From NCBI GenBank assembly GCA_005884685.1, contig VBAH01000019.1:62001-126000 (forward strand): a DNA stretch of 64,000 nt. The letters run 5' to 3'. Shown one piece after another: positions 1 to 9,821 of this stretch. The translations under genes were made by a program, and so were the position numbers. The DNA is from Alphaproteobacteria bacterium (GTDB lineage Bacteria; Pseudomonadota; Alphaproteobacteria; Rhizobiales; Xanthobacteraceae). The notes beneath the pieces are model-generated. The model was given only the letters and a program-made list of their open reading frames with translations, ran no database searches and was not told the origin of the DNA. Every line of letters starts with the position of its first letter. Position 1 is the first letter of the stretch.

Positions 1-617
1 CGCATCGACATCGGGATGTCATGATGGATCAGCGGAAAGCGCGCGAGATCGGCCGCGCTGCGCAACCCCTGCTCGACGAGGCGCGGCGAGCACACCGGCA
101 GCATGAAGTCGTCGGACAGCTTCTCGACATGCAGATCGGGGTGATCGCCGTTGCTCATGCGGATCGCCACGTCGACCCCGTCGGCGGCGAAATCGGCGAG
201 CTTCATGGTCGCCGCAACGCGTGCGTCGATCTCCGGGTGCGCATGGAGAAAGCGCCAGAGCCGCGGCATCAGCCATTTCGCAGTGAGCCCGACCGTCGCG
301 CTGATCACCAGCGTGTTGGCGGCCCGCTCGCGATCGAGCCGCGCGACCGCTCCGCGCACGCTCTCGAAGCCGGCTTGCAGGCCCGGATAGAGCGTGCGCC
401 CTGCCTCGGTCAGCTCGATCGAGCGCGTGCGCCGCGTGAACAGCGCAAGACCGAGCTGCTCTTCCAGTCCGCGAATCTGATGGCTGAGCGCGGCCGGCGT
501 CACGTGCAGCTCTTCGGCCGCGCGTGCAAAGCTCATGTGGCGGGCGATCGCCTCGAAGGCGCGCAGCGCATTGAGCGGCGGCAGCGGCTGCGAACGTGGT
601 GAGTTTTTCTCATGCAT
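1..617 (-). CDS. LysR-family transcriptional regulator, GcvA-like (partial, C-terminus beyond window)
   Basis: A DNA-binding transcription factor of the LysR family. About 205 codons are present and the gene runs off the left edge, so part of the effector-binding domain is missing. The N-terminus reads MHEKNSPRSQPLPPLNALRA and is followed by a winged helix-turn-helix (RAAEELHVTPAALSHQIRG, about residues 30-50), the pattern typical of GcvA-type regulators. The substrate domain then begins (LVISATVGLTAKWLMPRLW). It is divergent from the DUF1127 gene across about 100 bp, so it may control that gene or itself. Its effector cannot be told from sequence. The start is the first ATG of the frame before the conserved PLPPLNALRAFE motif. 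Confidence 0.9.
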   Translation of the reverse strand, partial: MHEKNSPRSQPLPPLNALRAFEAIARHMSFARAAEELHVTPAALSHQIRGLEEQLGLALFTRRTRSIELTEAGRTLYPGLQAGFESVRGAVARLDRERAANTLVISATVGLTAKWLMPRLWRFLHAHPEIDARVAATMKLADFAADGVDVAIRMSNGDHPDLHVEKLSDDFMLPVCSPRLVEQGLRSAADLARFPLIHHDIPMSM

Positions 618-714
618 AGAGCGAGATAATATCGTTTGTCAGATCGTCATTCCAGCGCGATCCTCTGCCACAGCGATGAGGATAACTCATCTATAACGCT
701 GATGGAGGCCATTC

Positions 715-996
715 ATGGCCATGATCGATGTGGCACCCCAAGACGGCTGGTATCTGGCGCTGGCACCGTTCGCCGGCTGGCCGGAGGCCCAGTCCCGCCC
801 GCTCGGCGCGCTCCGGCGGCTGGCCGCCCGCTTCCTCGCCCGGCGTGCGCAGCGCGAGACGGTACGCGCGTTGAATTCGGTCGACCCCGCGACCCTGCGC
901 GACCTCGGCATCACCGACGTCGAGTCGGTGGTGTACGGCGCACCCGAGGGCCACAAGCGCCGCTACGATCCGGACTGGTGGAAGCGGCGGGCGTAA
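715..996 (+). CDS. DUF1127 domain-containing small protein
   Basis: A 93-residue protein with a C-terminal DUF1127 motif (TLRDLGITD, about residues 61-69) preceded by an Arg-rich helix (LARRAQRETVRAL). DUF1127 proteins are small, basic, alphaproteobacterial proteins; some have been linked to RNA metabolism and stress or phosphate responses, but the role of this one is not known. The start ATG has a GGAGG ribosome site six bases upstream (704-708). It is transcribed away from the LysR regulator, and a TATAAC-like -10 lies near 692-697. The C-terminal tail (YDPDWWKRRA) is also common in the family. Confidence 0.85.
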   Translation: MAMIDVAPQDGWYLALAPFAGWPEAQSRPLGALRRLAARFLARRAQRETVRALNSVDPATLRDLGITDVESVVYGAPEGHKRRYDPDWWKRRA

Positions 997-1440
997 GCAG
1001 CCGGGATGGAGCGGAGCGAAATCCGGGATTCGGTTTTCCGGCTTGTCTGCGCAGCCCCGGCACACGCACTCCGAAAAAAAGTTACGCACGCGCGGAAAAT
1101 CCCCGCCGATAATGCGCACGCCTTGCTCGTCGAGGGGCGTCAACCGGTGACGCTGGTTTGATGGAGCAAGCCGGGAAGCGCGGCCGGAGAACAGGCCAAG
1201 CGGACCCGGCAGCCGGCGCCCGGCAATTCCGGGCCTCGGACTGGTGCGGCGCCCGCGCGTTTCGGCCTCGTCAGCCGGGCACCCGGGCGGCGTCGGGGCT
1301 CCGCCCGGAGGTACAACGGCCTCCTGCCAGGAGCTGGCTGACGGCGGCGCGTCAAGCGCGCTGCTGAAAGCGCGGCCCGGCGCCGTAGTGAGAACGCCGC
1401 CGCAGAGCGTCGAGAGGCGCGCCGGCCTACGTCACTGGCC
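997..1440. other. GC-rich non-coding stretch
   Basis: No credible gene in either strand. It begins with a rhizobial-looking repeat fragment in which CCGGGAT occurs at 1001 and again at about 1023. After about 1140 come short perfect stems: GCCCGG/CCGGGC at 1218-1234, CTCCT/AGGAG at 1321-1333 and GCGCG/CGCGC at 1347-1361. It leads without a break into the denser hairpin array at 1441-1576. Open frames here overlap each other on both strands and lack ribosome sites. Confidence 0.5.
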
Positions 1441-1576
1441 GGTCATCTCCGGCGATCCGGAGATAGACCTATCCGCGAGGACGGTCACGGGGTGCGGCGC
1501 TTCCGCACCAGCGCCTGTCGGCGCTCTGCTCCCCTCCGGGGAGGCGGAAAACGGACAAGGGGCACCCGGCGCCCCC
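1441..1576. other. Hairpin-dense structured non-coding element (candidate structured RNA or dispersed repeat)
   Basis: Five perfect stem-loops follow one another within 136 bases. ATCTCCGG-CGAT-CCGGAGAT is at 1445-1464, extended by GGTC (1441-1444) and GACC (1466-1469) with one bulged base. GGTGCGG-CGCTT-CCGCACC is at 1491-1509. GCGCC-TGTC-GGCGC is at 1511-1524, extendable by an A-T pair. CTCCCC-TCC-GGGGAG is at 1529-1543. GGGGC-N7-GCCCC is at 1559-1575. No reading frame explains this, and strand and function are unknown. It could be a structured RNA or part of a dispersed rhizobial repeat family; copy number in the genome would decide. Confidence 0.45.
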
Positions 1577-1589
1577 GCTCAACCCGGGC

Positions 1590-1604
1590 GGCGCAGCGTT
1601 GGCT
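1590..1604 (+). repeat. 15-bp direct repeat, left copy
   Basis: GGCGCAGCGTTGGCT. An identical copy lies at 1786-1800, and the two copies flank the large palindromic element at 1615-1784. Confidence 0.75.
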
Positions 1605-1614
1605 AGGGCCGCCC

Positions 1615-1784
1615 GTCATTCCGGGGCCGAGCGCAGCGAGGAGCCCGGAATCCATAACCATGAAAGCTGAGAGGAAACGCAGACCGAGCGACAGCGAAAC
1701 AATTGTGGTTATGGATCCCGGGCTCGCGCCCATGGCGCGTCGCAGATGCGCGTGAACGCGCTTTCGGGCGCGCCCCCGAATGAC
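1615..1784. repeat. Large palindromic intergenic repeat (rhizobial type)
   Basis: The outer arms GTCATTCCGGGG (from 1615) and CCCCCGAATGAC (ending 1784) are near-complementary. Inner arms also pair: GAGCCCGGAATCCATAACC (about 1650-1669) with GGTTATGGATCCCGGGCTC (about 1717-1735). The single strand would therefore fold into one long imperfect hairpin of about 170 bases. Palindromes with a CCGGAATCCATAACC-like core are common between genes in Bradyrhizobium-type genomes, which is recalled knowledge and not checked here. No open reading frame belongs to it. Confidence 0.7.
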
Positions 1785-1785
1785 A

Positions 1786-1800
1786 GGCGCAGCGTTGGCT
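1786..1800 (+). repeat. 15-bp direct repeat, right copy
   Basis: GGCGCAGCGTTGGCT, identical to 1590-1604. Together the copies bracket the palindromic element with only a few extra bases on each side. Confidence 0.75.
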
Positions 1801-1832
1801 GTTTGACAATCGAATCGGCTGTCGCGGGCTCG

Positions 1833-2138
1833 TCACCGCGAAGGATGAAGCCGCTCACAGGCATCGAGCTTGCGGATGTCACCCGGGATGGTTTGTTGCT
1901 CCAGCCTTTTGAGCTCTGCCTGGAGACGCGGCCTTTGCGACGCCGGGGCCTCGGGAAGGAAATCGCGGATCTCGGCGGCCCTATCCTGGTCGCGTTTGAG
2001 GTTCGCGCGCTCGGCCGCACAGGGATCGCGCCGCGCCGCGCTTCGCTTCTTTGCAGTGCTCTTCTTCGCCTTGGCGGTGACCGTCCGCTTCTTCGGCTTC
2101 GCCGTCTTCGCCTTGGCCTTCTTGGACTTCTTCGCCAT
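1833..2138 (-). CDS. Lys/Ala-rich basic protein, histone H1-like N-terminus, function unknown
   Basis: A 101-residue protein whose first 40 residues are almost entirely Lys, Ala, Thr and Arg (MAKKSKKAKAKTAKPKKR...), like histone H1 or HU tails. A charged helical C-terminal half follows (AEIRDFLPEAPASQRPRLQA). The low-complexity basic tail suggests nucleic-acid binding, but no catalytic domain is visible. The start is the ATG preceded by GGAAGGGG on the minus strand; a longer upstream frame lacks such a site. It lies downstream of nuoI on the same strand with a gap of about 117 bp, where nuoJ would normally be expected. Confidence 0.7.
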   Translation of the reverse strand: MAKKSKKAKAKTAKPKKRTVTAKAKKSTAKKRSAARRDPCAAERANLKRDQDRAAEIRDFLPEAPASQRPRLQAELKRLEQQTIPGDIRKLDACERLHPSR

Positions 2139-2255
2139 CGCCGTTCGCCCCTTCCGCGTTCTAAATCTCCGCGCAGCGCCATGCCTCGCGCGCGTTGCGA
2201 TCATGACCGATCGCAGAGAGTGCGTCCAGATCGGAAGGAGAACTGCAGGACGCCG

Positions 2256-2744
2256 CTATCGATACGGCGCATCGAGCACGATGTTCTTGGCGATCTCGCG
2301 TTCCCAGCGGTCGCCGTTCGCGAGCAGGCGCTCCTTGTCGTAGTAGAGCTCCTCGCGCGTTTCGGTGGCGAACTCGAAGTTCGGTCCCTCGACGATCGCA
2401 TCGACCGGACAGGCTTCCTGGCACAGCCCGCAGTAGATGCACTTCACCATGTCGATGTCGTAGCGCGTGGTGCGCCGTGTGCCGTCGTTGCGGCGCGGAC
2501 CGGCCTCGATCGTGATCGCCTGCGCCGGGCAGATCGCCTCGCACAGCTTGCAGGCGATGCAGCGCTCTTCGCCGTTGGGATAGCGGCGCAGCGCGTGCTC
2601 GCCACGGAAACGCGGAGAGATCGGGCCCTTCTCGAACGGGTAGTTCAAGGTCGGCTTCGGTTTGAAGAAATAGCGCATCGACAGGGCAAAGGCCTGCACG
2701 AACTCCCACAGAAACGCCGCGCGCGCCGCCTGATCAAGCCTCAT
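2256..2744 (-). CDS. nuoI: NADH-quinone oxidoreductase subunit I
   Basis: The 162-residue ferredoxin-like subunit of complex I that carries clusters N6a and N6b and passes electrons towards the quinone site. Two classic 4Fe-4S motifs are present: [12 protein letters not shown] (Cys 62, 65, 68, 72) and [12 protein letters not shown] (Cys 102, 105, 108, 112). Length matches alphaproteobacterial NuoI. The start ATG gives [15 protein letters not shown]; longer upstream frames are out-of-phase nuoH. It follows nuoH by 20 bp. It is the last nuo gene here: nuoJ does not follow. Confidence 0.97.
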   Translation of the reverse strand: MRLDQAARAAFLWEFVQAFALSMRYFFKPKPTLNYPFEKGPISPRFRGEHALRRYPNGEERCIACKLCEAICPAQAITIEAGPRRNDGTRRTTRYDIDMVKCIYCGLCQEACPVDAIVEGPNFEFATETREELYYDKERLLANGDRWEREIAKNIVLDAPYR

Positions 2745-2764
2745 GGTGTCGGCCTTTCGGGTCC

Positions 2765-3790
2765 CTATTTCGGCGCGAGCCCGGCGAATTGCAACACCGC
2801 CGCGACGATCGCCACCATTGCGAGCGAGAGCGGCAGAAACACCTTCCAGCCGAGCCGCATCAGCTGGTCGTAACGGTAGCGCGGCACGAAGGCCTTCACC
2901 ATCGCAAACATGAAGAACACGAAGAACGCCTTGCCCACGAACCAGACGACGCCCGGCACCCAGGTGAACGGCGGATACGGGATCGGCGGCAGCCATCCGC
3001 CCATGAACAGGATCGTGGTCATCGCGCACATGGTGGCGATTGCGACGTATTCGCCGAGCATGAACATCATGTACGGGGTGGAGCCGTATTCGACCATGAA
3101 CCCGGCGACCAGCTCTGACTCGGCCTCGACCAGATCGAACGGCGGCCGGTTGGTTTCGGCCAGCGCGGAGACGAAGAACACGACGAACATCGGGAACAGC
3201 GGCAGCCAGTACCAGCCGAAGAGGCCGAAGCGCGTGTTCTGCGCCTCCACGATGTCGGTGATGCGCAGCGAGCCGACGCAGAGCAGCACCGTGATGATGA
3301 CGAAGCCGATCGAGACTTCGTACGACACCATCTGCGCGGCGGAGCGCAGCGCCGCGAGGAACGGATATTTCGAGTTCGACGCCCAGCCCGCCATGATCAC
3401 GCCGTAGACCATCAGCGAGGAGATCGCGAAGATATAGAGGATGCCGACGTTGATGTCGGCGATCACCCAGCCGATATCGACCGGGATCACCGCCCAGGCG
3501 GCGAGCGCGAGCACGCAGGTGACGAGCGGCGCGAGCAGGAACACGCCCTTGTTCGCGGCCGCGGGAATCGTTGGCTCCTTCAGCACGAACTTTAAGAGGT
3601 CGGCGAAGGACTGCAGCAGGCCCCACGGGCCGACCACGTTCGGCCCGCGCCGGATCTGCACCGCCGCCCAGATCTTGCGGTCAGCGAGCAGGATGTAGGC
3701 GATCGCGACCAGCAGGATCACCAGCAGCAGCACGGACTGGGCCACCATGATGATCAGCGGCCAGAGATAGCTGGTCCAGAACTCGGCCAT
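2765..3790 (-). CDS. nuoH: NADH-quinone oxidoreductase subunit H
   Basis: A 341-residue integral membrane subunit of complex I (ND1 homologue) at the junction of the membrane and peripheral arms, forming part of the quinone chamber. About eight hydrophobic helices are visible. Conserved segments include [16 protein letters not shown] (residues 45-60), the acidic loop [17 protein letters not shown] and [10 protein letters not shown]. It starts 4 bp after nuoG ends, so translation is probably coupled. Confidence 0.97.
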   Translation of the reverse strand: MAEFWTSYLWPLIIMVAQSVLLLVILLVAIAYILLADRKIWAAVQIRRGPNVVGPWGLLQSFADLLKFVLKEPTIPAAANKGVFLLAPLVTCVLALAAWAVIPVDIGWVIADINVGILYIFAISSLMVYGVIMAGWASNSKYPFLAALRSAAQMVSYEVSIGFVIITVLLCVGSLRITDIVEAQNTRFGLFGWYWLPLFPMFVVFFVSALAETNRPPFDLVEAESELVAGFMVEYGSTPYMMFMLGEYVAIATMCAMTTILFMGGWLPPIPYPPFTWVPGVVWFVGKAFFVFFMFAMVKAFVPRYRYDQLMRLGWKVFLPLSLAMVAIVAAVLQFAGLAPK

Positions 3791-3794
3791 GGCG

Positions 3795-5858
3795 CTACTC
3801 CGCCGCCACGGCGCGTTCGCCGCGCGCGAGCGCCGAGCACTCGCCCATGATGGGGGACGCGCGCGCGATCGGGTTGGTGAGGTAGAAGTCGGTCACCGGC
3901 GAATGGAACGGCGTTTTGTCCGGCGTACCGCCCCGGGCGGCAAGTTTTTCGATGTCGGCCGCATTCCCCGGCGCGATCTCGTCGATGCGCGCGAGATGCG
4001 GGTGCGCCGCAAACAGCGCGGCGCGCAGCTGACCGAGCGAGTCGTAGGCCAGCCGCTGCCCGAGCGCATCCGAAAGGGCGCGGACAATCGCCCAGTCCTC
4101 GCGCGCATCGCCTGGCGGGAAGCTGGCACGCGCCGCCATCTGCACGCGGCCTTCGGTGTTGACATAGATGCCGGATTTTTCCGTATAGGCCGCCCCCGGC
4201 AGGATCACGTCGGCACGATGCGCGCCGGCGTCGCCATGCGTGCCGATGTAGACAACGAACGCACCCGGCGCGATGTCGATTTCGTCGGCACCGAGATTGA
4301 ACAGGACGTCGAGCGCGCCAGCCTTCGCCATGTCGGTGGCCGAGCGGCCACCCGCCGCCGGCACGAAGCCGATATCGAGCGCGCCGACCCGCGCCGCCGC
4401 CGTATGCAGCACGGAGAAGCCGTTCCAGCCGTCCTTGATGGCGCCGACCGACGCGGCCGCTTTCGCCGCCAGCGACAGGACCGCGGCGCCGTCCGGCCGG
4501 GCGAGCGCGCCCTGCCCGATCAGCCAAACCTGCCGCTCGAGCTTGGCGGGCGCGTGGCTCGCGAACTCCGCGAGCGTTTCGGGCCCGGCGCCGAGATAGG
4601 CGTAATCATACGTCAGATCGGCCTTCTCGCCGATCAGGCCGATCTTCAGGTTGCCGGTGCGCCAGCGCTTGCGGATGCGCGCATTGAGCACCGGCGCTTC
4701 CTTGCGCGGATTGGCGCCGATGATCATCAGCCCGTCCGCCTGCTCGATACCGGCGATGGTCGCATTGAACAGATAGCTTGCGCGCCCGAGCGCGGGATCG
4801 AGCGCCGCGCCGTCCTGGCGGCAGTCGATGCTCGCCGCCCCGAGCCGGTCCATCAGTTCCTTGAGTGCGAACATTTCCTCGACGGCCGCGAGGTCGCCCG
4901 CGATGGCGCCGATGCGGTCGGCTTTCGCGCCCTTCACTTTGACGGCGATCGCCGCGAAGGCCTCCGGCCACGAGGCGGGCCGCAGCCGCGCACCTTCGCG
5001 GATGTAGGGCTGATCGAGCCGCTGCGTGCGCAAGCCATCGACGACGTGGCGCGTCTTGTCGGAGATCCACTCCTCGTTCACGTCGTCGTTGACGCGCGGC
5101 AGGATGCGCATCACCTCGCGCCCGCGGGTGTCGACGCGGATCGCGGACCCGAGCGCATCCATCACGTCGATCGATTCCGTCTTGTTCAGCTCCCACGGCC
5201 GCGCCGCGAAAGCATACGGCTTCGAAGTCAGCGCGCCGACCGGGCAGAGATCGACCACATTGCCCTGCAGCTCCGAGGTCATCGCGCTTTCGAGGTAAGT
5301 CGTGATCTCCATGTCCTCGCCGCGCCCGATCGCTCCGAGCTCCGGCACGCCCGCGACCTCGGTCGCGAAGCGCACACAGCGCGTGCAATGGATGCAGCGG
5401 TTCATGATCGTCTTGACCAGAATGCCGATGTACTTGTCTTCGACCGCACGCTTGTTCTCGTGATAACGCGTGTTGTCGACGCCGTAGGCCATCGCCTGGT
5501 CCTGCAGGTCGCACTCGCCGCCCTGATCGCAGATCGGGCAATCGAGCGGGTGGTTGATCAGCAGGAATTCCATCACGCCCTCGCGCGCCTTCTTCACCAT
5601 CGGCGACCTGGTCAGCAGCACCTTCGGCGAGCCGTCCTTGTTCGGCATCAGGTCGCGCACGTTCATCGCGCAGGAGGCCTGCGGCTTCGGCGGTCCGCCG
5701 ACCACCTCGATCAGGCACATGCGGCAATTGCCGGCGATCGACAGCCGCTCATGGAAGCAGAAGCGCGGAATCTCCGCGCCCGCCGCCTCGCACGCCTGCA
5801 GCAGCGTGTACTCGGGCGGAACGTCGATCTCGGTGCCGTCGACGATGAGCTTGGTCAT
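3795..5858 (-). CDS. nuoG: NADH-quinone oxidoreductase subunit G
   Basis: The 687-residue large iron-sulfur subunit of the complex I NADH module, of the shorter mitochondrial/alphaproteobacterial (NDUFS1) type. The N-terminal 2Fe-2S domain has Cys in [15 protein letters not shown]. It is followed by the [17 protein letters not shown] segment and [10 protein letters not shown], which bind 4Fe-4S clusters N5 and N4. A molybdopterin-oxidoreductase-like domain makes up the rest (from about residue 220). It is separated from nuoF by a small extra gene at 5869-6099. Confidence 0.97.
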   Translation of the reverse strand: MTKLIVDGTEIDVPPEYTLLQACEAAGAEIPRFCFHERLSIAGNCRMCLIEVVGGPPKPQASCAMNVRDLMPNKDGSPKVLLTRSPMVKKAREGVMEFLLINHPLDCPICDQGGECDLQDQAMAYGVDNTRYHENKRAVEDKYIGILVKTIMNRCIHCTRCVRFATEVAGVPELGAIGRGEDMEITTYLESAMTSELQGNVVDLCPVGALTSKPYAFAARPWELNKTESIDVMDALGSAIRVDTRGREVMRILPRVNDDVNEEWISDKTRHVVDGLRTQRLDQPYIREGARLRPASWPEAFAAIAVKVKGAKADRIGAIAGDLAAVEEMFALKELMDRLGAASIDCRQDGAALDPALGRASYLFNATIAGIEQADGLMIIGANPRKEAPVLNARIRKRWRTGNLKIGLIGEKADLTYDYAYLGAGPETLAEFASHAPAKLERQVWLIGQGALARPDGAAVLSLAAKAAASVGAIKDGWNGFSVLHTAAARVGALDIGFVPAAGGRSATDMAKAGALDVLFNLGADEIDIAPGAFVVYIGTHGDAGAHRADVILPGAAYTEKSGIYVNTEGRVQMAARASFPPGDAREDWAIVRALSDALGQRLAYDSLGQLRAALFAAHPHLARIDEIAPGNAADIEKLAARGGTPDKTPFHSPVTDFYLTNPIARASPIMGECSALARGERAVAAE

Positions 5859-5868
5859 GCGGCGTCTT

Positions 5869-6099
5869 TCACTGCTTGGCCTCGAGCCGCTCCAGCCTTT
5901 CGGACAAATTCTCGACGCGCGCTTCCAATGACTCGTAGCGCTCGTGTGCGGTCACAGCCACGCCCAAGGTATGTGTCGAGATCTTGTAGAGGTCTTCGAC
6001 TCGCTTTTGGACCTGCTCGAGGATGGTGCCCTGCACGTCCTGTTTAGCGCGAATTTCGCGCAAGTAACGTAAAACGAAATCGTCAGGCTCTTTCGCCAT
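5869..6099 (-). CDS. Small coiled-coil protein inside the nuo operon, function unknown
   Basis: A 76-residue hydrophilic protein ([20 protein letters not shown]...). The C-terminal half carries leucine heptads ([20 protein letters not shown]) expected to form a coiled coil. There is no signal peptide or membrane segment. A strong GGAGAGGG ribosome site precedes the ATG, and spacing to nuoF (9 bp upstream) and nuoG (10 bp downstream) is operon-tight, so it is co-transcribed with complex I genes. Similar short proteins occur in other rhizobial loci, so a specific complex I role is not established. Confidence 0.8.
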   Translation of the reverse strand: MAKEPDDFVLRYLREIRAKQDVQGTILEQVQKRVEDLYKISTHTLGVAVTAHERYESLEARVENLSERLERLEAKQ

Positions 6100-6108
6100 C
6101 GCCCTCTC

Positions 6109-7422
<1,314 letters not shown>

Positions 7423-7434
7423 TGCGTTCTCTTG

Positions 7435-8163
7435 TCAGGTCGACGGCTGGCCCGCGGGAGTCTCGCGCACGTTGGCGGGCGCCGCCGCTTTCTTCGCATC
7501 CGCATCGGTCAGTGCGGGGCCGGGATTGTCGCCGCCGCTCGGGCGCACATAAAGCGACGGATCGGTCAGCGTCGTCGCGCCGCCGACCGGCGCGGAAAAA
7601 TGCCGCTCGATTTGCGGGCCGGGCTTTGCGGGCTTGCCGTTGGCGAAGCCATCGAGCACTTTCTCAAAACTTTCGGCCGTCAGGTCTTCGTAGGTGTCGT
7701 TCCAGATCAGCACCATCGGGGCGTTCACGCAGGCGCCGAGGCACTCGACTTCTTCCCACGAATAGTTGCCGTCGCCTGAGACATGCAGCGGCTCGGGATG
7801 GATTTTGCGCGCGCAAACCTCGAACAGCGCGTCCGCGCCGCGCAGCCGGCACGGCGTCGTGCCGCACACCTGCACGTGCGCCTTTTTGCCGACCGGCGAG
7901 AGCAGGAACATCGTGTAGAAGGTCGCAACCTCGAGCACGCGGATCTTCGCCATGCCCAGGAAGTCCGCGACATGCTCGATCGCCTTCTGCGGCAACCAGC
8001 CGCCCGCCTGTTCCTGCGCGCGCCAGAGCAGCGGGATCACGGCGGATGCCTGCCGGCCTTCCGGATAGCGCGCGATCACCTTGTCGGCCCACGCGCGATT
8101 CTCCGCCGTGAAGGAGAACTCCTTCGGCTGGAGATGCGCATCGGCGAGGCGGCGATTGGCCAT
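7435..8163 (-). CDS. nuoE: NADH-quinone oxidoreductase subunit E
   Basis: A 242-residue thioredoxin-like 2Fe-2S subunit (cluster N1a) of the NADH module. Ligands lie in VCGTTPCRLRG and EVECLGACVNAPM. The core is about 165 residues. The remaining 70 or so form a Pro/Ala-rich, low-complexity C-terminal extension, commonly seen in alphaproteobacterial NuoE and absent from the E. coli protein. Its ATG overlaps the nuoD stop codon by one base (8163). Confidence 0.96.
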   Translation of the reverse strand: MANRRLADAHLQPKEFSFTAENRAWADKVIARYPEGRQASAVIPLLWRAQEQAGGWLPQKAIEHVADFLGMAKIRVLEVATFYTMFLLSPVGKKAHVQVCGTTPCRLRGADALFEVCARKIHPEPLHVSGDGNYSWEEVECLGACVNAPMVLIWNDTYEDLTAESFEKVLDGFANGKPAKPGPQIERHFSAPVGGATTLTDPSLYVRPSGGDNPGPALTDADAKKAAAPANVRETPAGQPST

Positions 8164-9353
8164 TAGCGATCGACCTCCCCGAACACGATATCAAGGCTCC
8201 CGAGGATCGCCGACACGTCGGCCAGCATGTGGCCGCGGCAGATGAAATCCATCGCCTGCAGGTGCGCGAAGCCGGGCGCGCGGATCTTGCACTTGTACGG
8301 TTTGTTGGTGCCGTCGGCGACGAGATAGACGCCGAACTCGCCCTTCGGCGCTTCGACCGCGGCATACACCTCGCCGGCCGGCAGGTGATAGCCCTCGGTG
8401 TAGAGCTTGAAGTGGTGGATCAGCGCTTCCATCGAGCGCTTCATTTCGCTGCGCTTCGGCGGCACGATCTTGTTGTCGACGACCGAAACAGGCCCCTGCC
8501 CCGCGGGCTCGCGCAGTTTGGCGACGCACTGCTTCATGATCGCGATCGACTGGCGCATCTCCTCCATGCGAAGGCAGTAGCGGTCGTAGCAGTCGCCGTT
8601 TTTGCCGATCGGGATGTCGAAATCCATTTCGGCATAACATTCGTAGGGCTGCGCCTTGCGCAGATCCCACGCCGCGCCCGAACCGCGCACCATCACGCCC
8701 GAAAATCCCCACTTCCAGGCATCCTCCAGCGACACCACCCCGATGTCGACGTTGCGCTGCTTGAAGATGCGGTTGCCGGTGAGCAGCGTTTCGAGGTCGT
8801 CGCAGACTTTCAGGAACGGATCGCAGAACGCCTCGATGTCGTCGATCAGCTTTCCCGGCAGGTCCTGATGCACGCCGCCGACGCGAAAGTACGCCGCATG
8901 CATGCGCGAGCCGGAGGCGCGCTCGTAGAACACCATCAGCTTCTCGCGCTCCTCGAAGCCCCACAGCGGCGGGGTGAGCGCGCCGACGTCCATCGCCTGC
9001 GTGGTGACGTTGAGGATGTGGGACAGCAGCCGTCCGATCTCGCAGTAGAGAACGCGGATGAGCTGCGCGCGGCGCGGGATCTCGAGTCCGAGCAGCTTTT
9101 CCGCTGCGAGGCAGAACGCGTGCTCCTGGTTCATCGGCGCGACGTAGTCGAGCCGGTCGAAATAAGGGATCGCCTGCAGGTAGGTCTTCTGCTCGATCAG
9201 CTTCTCGGTGCCGCGATGCAGGAGCCCGATGTGCGGATCGACGCGCTCGACCACCTCGCCGTCAAGCTCGAGCACGAGGCGCAGCACGCCGTGCGCGGCC
9301 GGATGCTGCGGCCCGAAATTGATCGTGAAGTTGCGCATCGCCGGGGCGTTCAT
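8163..9353 (-). CDS. nuoD: NADH-quinone oxidoreductase subunit D
   Basis: The 396-residue 49-kDa subunit homologue of complex I, related to the large subunit of NiFe hydrogenases and lining the quinone cavity. Diagnostic stretches are [20 protein letters not shown] (N-terminal quinone-site loop), [15 protein letters not shown] and the C-terminal DIVFGEVDR. It is a separate gene here, not fused to nuoC. The upstream nuoC is separated from it by the four-helix-bundle element at 9367-9813. Confidence 0.97.
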   Translation of the reverse strand: MNAPAMRNFTINFGPQHPAAHGVLRLVLELDGEVVERVDPHIGLLHRGTEKLIEQKTYLQAIPYFDRLDYVAPMNQEHAFCLAAEKLLGLEIPRRAQLIRVLYCEIGRLLSHILNVTTQAMDVGALTPPLWGFEEREKLMVFYERASGSRMHAAYFRVGGVHQDLPGKLIDDIEAFCDPFLKVCDDLETLLTGNRIFKQRNVDIGVVSLEDAWKWGFSGVMVRGSGAAWDLRKAQPYECYAEMDFDIPIGKNGDCYDRYCLRMEEMRQSIAIMKQCVAKLREPAGQGPVSVVDNKIVPPKRSEMKRSMEALIHHFKLYTEGYHLPAGEVYAAVEAPKGEFGVYLVADGTNKPYKCKIRAPGFAHLQAMDFICRGHMLADVSAILGSLDIVFGEVDR

Positions 9354-9366
9354 GGCAGCACGCCAA

Positions 9367-9397
9367 TGGCGAATAGCGAATGGCGAATGGATAGGGA
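9367..9397 (+). repeat. Terminal inverted repeat, left arm, of the four-helix-bundle element
   Basis: TGGCGAATAGCGAATGGCGA begins at 9367. It is the exact inverted partner of the sequence ending at 9813, with 22 identical bases followed by an AGGGA block offset by four bases. The internal units GCGAATAGCGAATGGCGAAT are themselves short tandem variants. Confidence 0.85.
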
Positions 9398-9399
9398 CG

Positions 9400-9780
9400 T
9401 CATCGTTTCGTCTTCTGCTGGAGCGAGCGGATCAGAGTCCGAATCCTCCTCCCCAACGACGCGCACTGTTCCATTGGCGCCTTGATCTGCTGCTGCGTCA
9501 ACAAACCAACGCGTTCCGACAATAGCAGGTGTGTTTCCAATTCCTTGAGAGAACCCTGTGACATACGAAGGTATTGAACAAACGATTGCGTGCTTTCGCG
9601 CCCATGTCCTTCCGCGATATTTGCCGGGATGGACGCCGCCGCGCGCCGGATCTGCGAGGTCATTGCGAACAGCCCTTCGCGTGGAAAGTCCTTTGTCATC
9701 CGGTAGCACAATTCCGCCAAGGCCATTCCGTCCCGGCAGACGTTCAGGTCCTGATAAGAATTGATCGCTCGTTCGCTCAA
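9400..9780 (-). CDS. Four-helix-bundle protein (23S rRNA intervening-sequence protein family)
   Basis: A 126-residue all-helical protein of the S23/IVS (four helix bundle) family. The start [19 protein letters not shown] resembles the family's YxDLxVxxxA motif, and [20 protein letters not shown] is the hallmark central motif. These genes were first seen in intervening sequences within 23S rRNA genes and are now known dispersed in many genomes; their function is unresolved. It lies between nuoC and nuoD in operon orientation and is bracketed by inverted repeats (9367-9397, 9787-9813). It looks like an inserted cassette that leaves the operon readable. Confidence 0.88.
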   Translation of the reverse strand: MSERAINSYQDLNVCRDGMALAELCYRMTKDFPREGLFAMTSQIRRAAASIPANIAEGHGRESTQSFVQYLRMSQGSLKELETHLLLSERVGLLTQQQIKAPMEQCASLGRRIRTLIRSLQQKTKR

Positions 9781-9786
9781 CGCGCA

Positions 9787-9813
9787 TCCCTATTCGCCAT
9801 TCGCTATTCGCCA
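9787..9813 (-). repeat. Terminal inverted repeat, right arm, of the four-helix-bundle element
   Basis: The reverse complement of this arm begins TGGCGAATAGCGAATGGCGA, identical over 22 bases to the arm at 9367. With the left arm it delimits a 447-bp element lying wholly between nuoD and nuoC. Confidence 0.85.
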
Positions 9814-9821
9814 CTCGCCCC

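Noticed and set aside
1746-2873. A 375-codon plus-strand frame over the Lys-rich gene and nuoI
   Set aside because: It runs antisense to nuoI and across unrelated units, with no ribosome site or family similarity.
3789-6047. A 752-codon open frame on the plus strand opposite nuoG
   Set aside because: It is an antisense shadow caused by high GC at third positions; the product is Arg/His/Asp-rich without domains and nuoG is certain.
9400-9780. Fragment of a 23S rRNA intervening sequence with flanking rRNA
   Set aside because: The protein family matches, but no rRNA sequence is present on either side; the flanks are nuoC and nuoD.
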